From the NCBI GenBank assembly GCA_021397835.1, contig JAJFZO010000863.1:930001-994000 (forward strand): a DNA stretch of 64,000 nucleotides, given 5' to 3'. Under the pieces are notes generated by a model. That model saw only the letters and a list, made by a program, of their open reading frames with translations, ran no database searches and was not told where the DNA came from. Of this stretch, positions 61,113 to 64,000 are shown in pieces (position 1 is the stretch's first letter; every line of letters begins with the position of its first letter). Made by a program: the position numbers and the translations under genes. The DNA is from Moringa oleifera. Lineage: Eukaryota; Streptophyta; Magnoliopsida; Brassicales; Moringaceae.

Positions 61113-64000
61113 CAAATACACCTTCAGAAGCTTCTCCTTGTTTGCATATGACTGACTAATGTTTGTATGTTGATGTTAGTATTCTTGTAAGAAGGTCAAA
61201 CAAATGTATGAGATCTGTGGCTATTTAGACCATGGGAGAATAGCTTTTGAATTTGACATGCATTATGCCATTTATGATGCAGGTAGATAATCTTATTGGA
61301 AAAGATCATCTCTTCAAACGCAGTATTATACTAATTAAGGCCTGGTGCTATTATGAGAGTCGTATACTTGGTGCTCATCATGGCTTAATTTCTACATATG
61401 CTTTGGAGACTTTGGTTTTGTATATCTTCCATCTCTTCCACTTATCATTAGATGGTCCTTTAGCGGTGAGTGCTTTCTTAATGTTATGCTTTGCATTTTT
61501 ATTGGATCACTTTACTCATTAACCACAATTATGTACCATGTGTAGGTTTTATATAAATTTTTGGATTACTTCAGCAAATTTGACTGGGATAACTACTGCA
61601 TCAGCTTGCATGGTCCAGTGCGCATGTCCTCCCTGCCTGAAGTTGTTGGTAAGAATTATGTTGGATTTGTTGCTCTGTTTCTCAATTGGAAGCTTCTCAT
61701 CTTCATTTTATCCTTCTTGTAGTTGAGACACCTGAAAATGGTGGAGGAGATCTACTGCTTAGCGAGGATTTTCTCAAGGACTGCGTGGAAATGTACTCTG
61801 TTCCTTCAAGGGGACTTGAGACAAATTCTCGTACATTCCCCTTAAAGCATCTTAATATTGTTGATCCCTTAAAGGAAAATAACAATCTTGGCCGCAGTGT
61901 GAGCAAAGGTAGAAACAATTTTTCTTGTATCAGGAGGCGAATACTAGCCATATTTTGTTTTATTTTTTCCTTCTTCTGGTGGTCGTTTGAATGGGTGTGG
62001 CATTTTATATTCCTCACCCACAGGGTGTTTAACAGGTTTTCTCATTTCCTACTAATAATGCTAAACTGGGCAGTTCTCCTCTGGAACCTTGATCTTGCTT
62101 GTTAAATCTAAAATGTTTTGGAGGATAGGTTGCTCAATAAATTCGAATCTCTTTGTTTTCTTCTCCTCTTTTCTTTCATTTAGGTGATGGCAGGTTCCAC
62201 AAATTTCATGCCACAGTTAAATATGAATTTTCAAATACAACTACCAAGTTAGGTATATAGCTACAGAACAATATATAGCTTATGAAGAATAATGTTCACT
62301 TTGTAAAAGTCTATGTTTCATACGCAAAGGTTGCTTATCTTGGTGATTTGTTAATCATTACTTGTGCTAATCACAAAGGAAAGAAACATTGTCATAATTA
62401 TGTGCCTTTTCCTGTCCAGGTAACTTTTATCGCATAAGGAGTGCTTTCACATATGGGGCTCGAAAACTTGGGCGTATCCTTTCGCAGGCAGAAGAAAACA
62501 TAGCTGATGAACTACGTAAGTTTTTTTCAAACACATTGGATAGGCATGGAAGTGGAGAGAGACCTGATGTTCAAGATCCTGTCCCTTTGTCAAGATACAA
62601 CAGCTTTAGTGCTGTATCAGTAGTTTCAGGTACAGATTTATATTCGGAGGACCAGACAGTTTATGAATCGGAACCTGCCCATGCAAGTGGCTTGACTGGA
62701 AATTGTAGGTCAGATTATGAAGGATCACTGGGTGTCGGAGTTGATAGCTATAAGGTATCAGGAAAAGATAAAAGTCTGAGTGGACCGCAAGGTTATGTAA
62801 ATGGAACTGCTGTTTCAGAAAACCGTTTTGCTGGGGATGCAAAAGACCTAGCTACTTCCAGAATCCAAGGTCTTACCATTTCAAATGATACACCTAAATC
62901 TTTCACCCCAAGTTGTGAGGACAGTGTTTCTCCTTTGGGTAAAGCACGACATGCACCTCATCTCTATTTCTCTTGTCCAGTCATGGGAAATGGAGAAATT
63001 AGAAACGGACATGCAGAACAGAGACAGCCAGAATCTTGTGGCTTTACTGATATGATTGTGTCTTCTACTATCCTGCCATGCTTTGGTGAGGAGGTCGGCT
63101 TTACTGCTTGCAGTGATGGAAAGGAGAGCATGTCAAGTGCTAGTCACAGTTTCATATCTCCTGGGGGATCAAAGCACCATGCTTTACTAGCAAATTCAGC
63201 AGCTTGCTCCTCGGAAGATTTTTATCTTGGTTGTTCTGGTTACCAGGCTTCAGGCCCTGCTGAAAGTCCTAGAGTGCTGAATTTGTTGTCAGACCTCACT
63301 GGGGATTATGACAGTCATATAAGTAGTTTGCAATATGGTCGGGGATGGTTTGAGTATGCCCTGAATGCACCACTTTCTCCTTTGTCTTCACCTATGTTTT
63401 CCCAGTTCCAGAGCAAGAAATCATGGGATGTAATACGGCATTCAGTGCCCTTCAGGCAAAATGTAGTTTCCTCAATGAATGCTAATGCTGTTCCAAGACC
63501 GGTATTTTTCCCCTTGAACCCACCATTACTATCTGGTGCAGGCTTTGGTGTTGAAGAGATGCCAAAGCCACGTGGAACAGGGACATACTTTCCCAACACG
63601 GTATACTGAATCTGAGTCCTTGCATATCTTGGGCTTTTGAATTTTATGTTAAATATATGAAATTCGCTATGTGGGTCAGCTTGGTTGATTTTGGTGTCAT
63701 TTTGGGGCTTTTTGTTTCCCTGAATTGTTCAGGTGATGACCTCATAATCTCAAAATGGTTTATGCTTTAAATGTTTTGCAGAATCATTACAGGGACAGGC
63801 CCTTGAATTCAAGGGGAAGGAATCAAGCACCTGTAAGATCTCCGCGTAACAATGGCCGTATTATGGCACCTACAGAGACAAATACATCTGATAGAAACAG
63901 CCGTGAGCTGGCACAAGCACAGTTTCATGCTTATCAAGGTGGTGGAAAGCCTGGGTCTTCAGATCTTCCCCTCTCGGGTTCTCCCGATAAAAGAGGTTTC
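57428..64000 (+). CDS. Nucleotidyltransferase / PAP-OAS1-like (non-canonical poly(A)-polymerase-type) protein, 3'-partial
   Basis: Eight exons join in frame: 57428-57667, 58532-58717, 60599-60691, 61283-61465, 61546-61648, 61723-61908, 62420-63600, and 63782 to the window edge; 797 residues seen. The start MGDLRAWPPE is the first ATG of the open exon. Exon 2 carries the polymerase-beta-type signature FGSVPLKTYLPDGDIDL: GS at 85-86 and metal-binding Asp97 and Asp99. The third carboxylate is Asp156 (NIVVDISFNQLGG). The PAP/OAS1 substrate-binding region follows (KRSIILIKAWCYYESRILGA, HGLISTYALETLVLYIF, then FYRIRSAFTYGARKLGRIL). From about residue 380 the chain is Ser/Gly-rich, likely disordered, with low sequence constraint. 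This is the plant family of TRF4/TUTase-like nucleotidyltransferases with long tails; RNA 3'-nucleotide addition is inferred from the fold. The catalytic triad is intact. The C-terminus lies beyond the window. Confidence 0.92.
59351..59728 (-). other. Unassigned antisense open frame in intron 2 of the nucleotidyltransferase gene
   Basis: A 125-codon minus-strand frame with mixed composition (YPSGHKIRLFPTLEPTCNIL, FSCKFTRHHFVCKC) lies in the 1.88-kb intron. No domain, promoter or splice signals were recognised. It may be an inserted fragment or chance; listed only because it is longer than neighbouring chance frames. Confidence 0.25.
61083..61110. repeat. (CA)n microsatellite in intron 3 of the nucleotidyltransferase gene
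   Basis: An ACACAC tract of about 28 bases, preceded by a CTCTCTCCCCTT-type repeat at 61043-61072. Both lie in intronic DNA between the exons ending at 60691 and starting at 61283. Confidence 0.9.

Noticed and set aside
62606..62842. Minus-strand open frames at 62606-62842 and 63315-63599
   Set aside because: They lie entirely antisense to the large open exon 7 of the nucleotidyltransferase gene and are shadows of it.
1..64000. CRISPR arrays, operons, riboswitches or bacterial-type mobile elements
   Set aside because: The intron-rich genes, plant transposon families and AT-rich plant introns are eukaryotic. The tandem repeats found have long monomers (about 66, 126 and 360 bp) without the short-repeat/unique-spacer pattern of CRISPR.

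Overview
This is a window of AT-rich nuclear DNA from a flowering plant, most likely a eudicot. The signs are short exons in AT-rich introns, plant-type CACTA, MULE, PIF/Harbinger and LINE elements, an F-box/LRR/FBD gene, and CT and TA microsatellites. The species cannot be named from the sequence. About three quarters of the window is intergenic or transposon-derived. Only two genes look intact, and both lie in the right-hand 13 kb.

Layout, left to right. (1) 0-7 kb: mostly intergenic, with one possible first exon at the left edge. (2) 7-10.3 kb: a LINE fragment split by a solo LTR (5-bp duplication GTTAG), then a deleted PIF/Harbinger-type element (3-bp duplication TAA). (3) 12.8-14.7 kb: a second decayed LINE on the minus strand. 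(4) 16-29 kb: a tandem array of about 0.30-0.37 kb monomers, interrupted by a 10.07-kb CACTA element (A, 17685-27752, duplication ATG) and a 0.63-kb LINE fragment. (5) 29.3-39.7 kb: a minus-strand F-box/LRR/FBD pseudogene whose last exon is split by an 8.56-kb CACTA element (B, 29582-38140, duplication TAG). (6) 41-47 kb: a decayed MULE-type region with a mudrA-like transposase (minus) and a DUF1985-type ORF (plus). (7) 48.4-50.5 kb: a Harbinger remnant and a tandem duplication of about 0.7-0.8 kb. (8) 51.2-55.5 kb: an intact nine-exon gene (minus) for a 223-residue single-pass membrane protein of unknown function. (9) 57.4 kb to the right edge: a nucleotidyltransferase/poly(A)-polymerase-like gene (plus), eight exons seen, cut by the window end.

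The main architectural feature is the CACTA pair. A and B belong to one family and lie in inverted orientation with their transposase 5' ends facing each other across a 1.8-kb spacer, giving inverted arms of about 8.5-10 kb. A keeps a degenerate Ulp1-like cysteine-protease segment that B has lost through an internal deletion of about 0.94 kb. Read-through from the F-box promoter would be antisense to B's transposase and sense to A's, so it could fold into double-stranded RNA; this is an inference. I found no intact novel system. The strongest observations concern nested insertion history and domain loss.
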